A DNA stretch of 5,434 nt from Caldilinea sp. (lineage in GTDB: Bacteria; Chloroflexota; Anaerolineae; Caldilineales; Caldilineaceae). The first letter of the stretch is position 1. Every line of letters begins with the position of its first letter. Where the stretch lies: NCBI GenBank assembly GCA_026389955.1, contig JAPLGY010000281.1, forward strand, positions 1 to 5,434. The letters run 5' to 3'. Shown here one piece after another: positions 4,990-5,434 of the stretch. Made by a program: the position numbers and the translations under genes. The notes beneath the pieces were generated by a model. The model searched no databases. It was not told the origin of the DNA and was given only the letters and a program-made list of their open reading frames with translations.

Positions 4990-5434
4990 TGCCCGCCCAT
5001 CTCCTGATTCGACCCGCAACCACCCAAGACCTCGATTTCCTCGACGAACAGGATCCTCTCCTGGTCCGTGAGGCGATCGCTCAAAAGATACAGGATAGCG
5101 AGGTCTACCTCGCAGAGCTGAACGGACAACGCGCCGGCTTCGCACGCTATGCCTACTTCTGCGATCTGGAGCCCTTCCTCACGTTGATTCTGGTGCTGGA
5201 TCCCTACAAACGACAAGGCATCGGGACGCAGCTGATGCTCTACTGGGAACAGGCCATGCGGACGAGGGGGTATCATTTTCTGATGACCTCTACACAGGCT
5301 GACGAAGACGCTCAGTTCTTCTATCGCCGGCTCGGGTACACAGACACCGGGGCCCTCCTGCTCCCCGGACAGGCAGCGACAGAGCTGGTGCTGCTGAAGT
5401 ATCTGACCGACAAAGACGGGCAGCACAGCCCCAG
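4989..5434 (+). CDS. GNAT-family N-acetyltransferase, 3' end beyond the window
   Basis: The frame is open from ATG 4989 to the window edge, 148 codons, which is close to a full GNAT domain. It opens with LLIRPATTQDLDFL (strand 1 and helix 1 of the fold). LTLILVLDPYKRQGIGTQL (65-82) is motif A, with the acetyl-CoA phosphate-binding loop K74-x-x-G77-x-G79. FFYRRLGYTDTG (110-121) is the motif B region with the family's typical F-Y-x-x-x-G-Y/F signature. Such enzymes move an acetyl group from acetyl-CoA to an amine on a small molecule, peptide or protein in the cytoplasm; the acceptor cannot be told. The start is set by the conserved N-terminus and by the promoter, which places +1 on the ATG. The gene stands alone behind the IS607 relic. 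Confidence 0.9.
   Translation, partial: MPAHLLIRPATTQDLDFLDEQDPLLVREAIAQKIQDSEVYLAELNGQRAGFARYAYFCDLEPFLTLILVLDPYKRQGIGTQLMLYWEQAMRTRGYHFLMTSTQADEDAQFFYRRLGYTDTGALLLPGQAATELVLLKYLTDKDGQHSP

Noticed and set aside
4917..5426. A 169-codon minus-strand frame
   Set aside because: It is a shadow of the acetyltransferase. The plus-strand frame carries the full GNAT motif A and motif B pattern.

Overview
The window is GC-rich and gene-dense, with one lower-GC island at about 4575-4935. It looks like a free-living bacterium that exports large beta-rich surface proteins. The mix of a long secreted protein with a propeller and CARDB repeats, an IS607-type relic and a promoter that appears leaderless would fit a Chloroflexota (Anaerolineae/Caldilineae-like) genome or metagenome contig. 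That taxonomic guess rests on gene style only and is weak.

Layout. (1) Positions 1-401, minus strand: the N-terminal 133 codons of a class I glutamine amidotransferase-like hydrolase (peptidase C26 / PuuD-like), cut by the window edge just after its catalytic cysteine. (2) Positions 402-609: a divergent intergenic region. It holds an extended -10 promoter for the hydrolase, a GC-rich hairpin, and four tandem 13-14 bp repeats that each carry AGGAG; the last copy is the ribosome binding site of the next gene. (3) Positions 610 to about 4551, plus strand: one very large secreted protein gene of about 1314 codons. It has a signal peptide, a beta-rich N-terminal half, a propeller-like repeat region and three CARDB (Ig-like) domains. 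The reading frame is broken at about 1398-1403, about 2974-2978 and about 4468-4471, and every break is repaired by adding one base. Standard gene calling would therefore report three overlapping ORFs. (4) Positions 4562-4935: a lower-GC stretch carrying a 56-codon relic of an IS607-family serine recombinase. It keeps the helix-turn-helix domain and stops just where the catalytic serine should come, at a 15 bp palindrome. (5) Positions 4989-5434, plus strand: a GNAT acetyltransferase that runs off the window. Its promoter places transcription start on the ATG itself, inside an inverted repeat.

The genes do not form an evident operon or pathway. The hydrolase and the secreted protein are divergently transcribed, and the acetyltransferase has its own promoter. 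I see no convincing new multi-gene system. The points most worth a second look are the triple same-direction frameshift in the secreted protein, the tandem Shine-Dalgarno repeats before it, the truncated recombinase with its own promoter, and the dyad over the leaderless acetyltransferase start.
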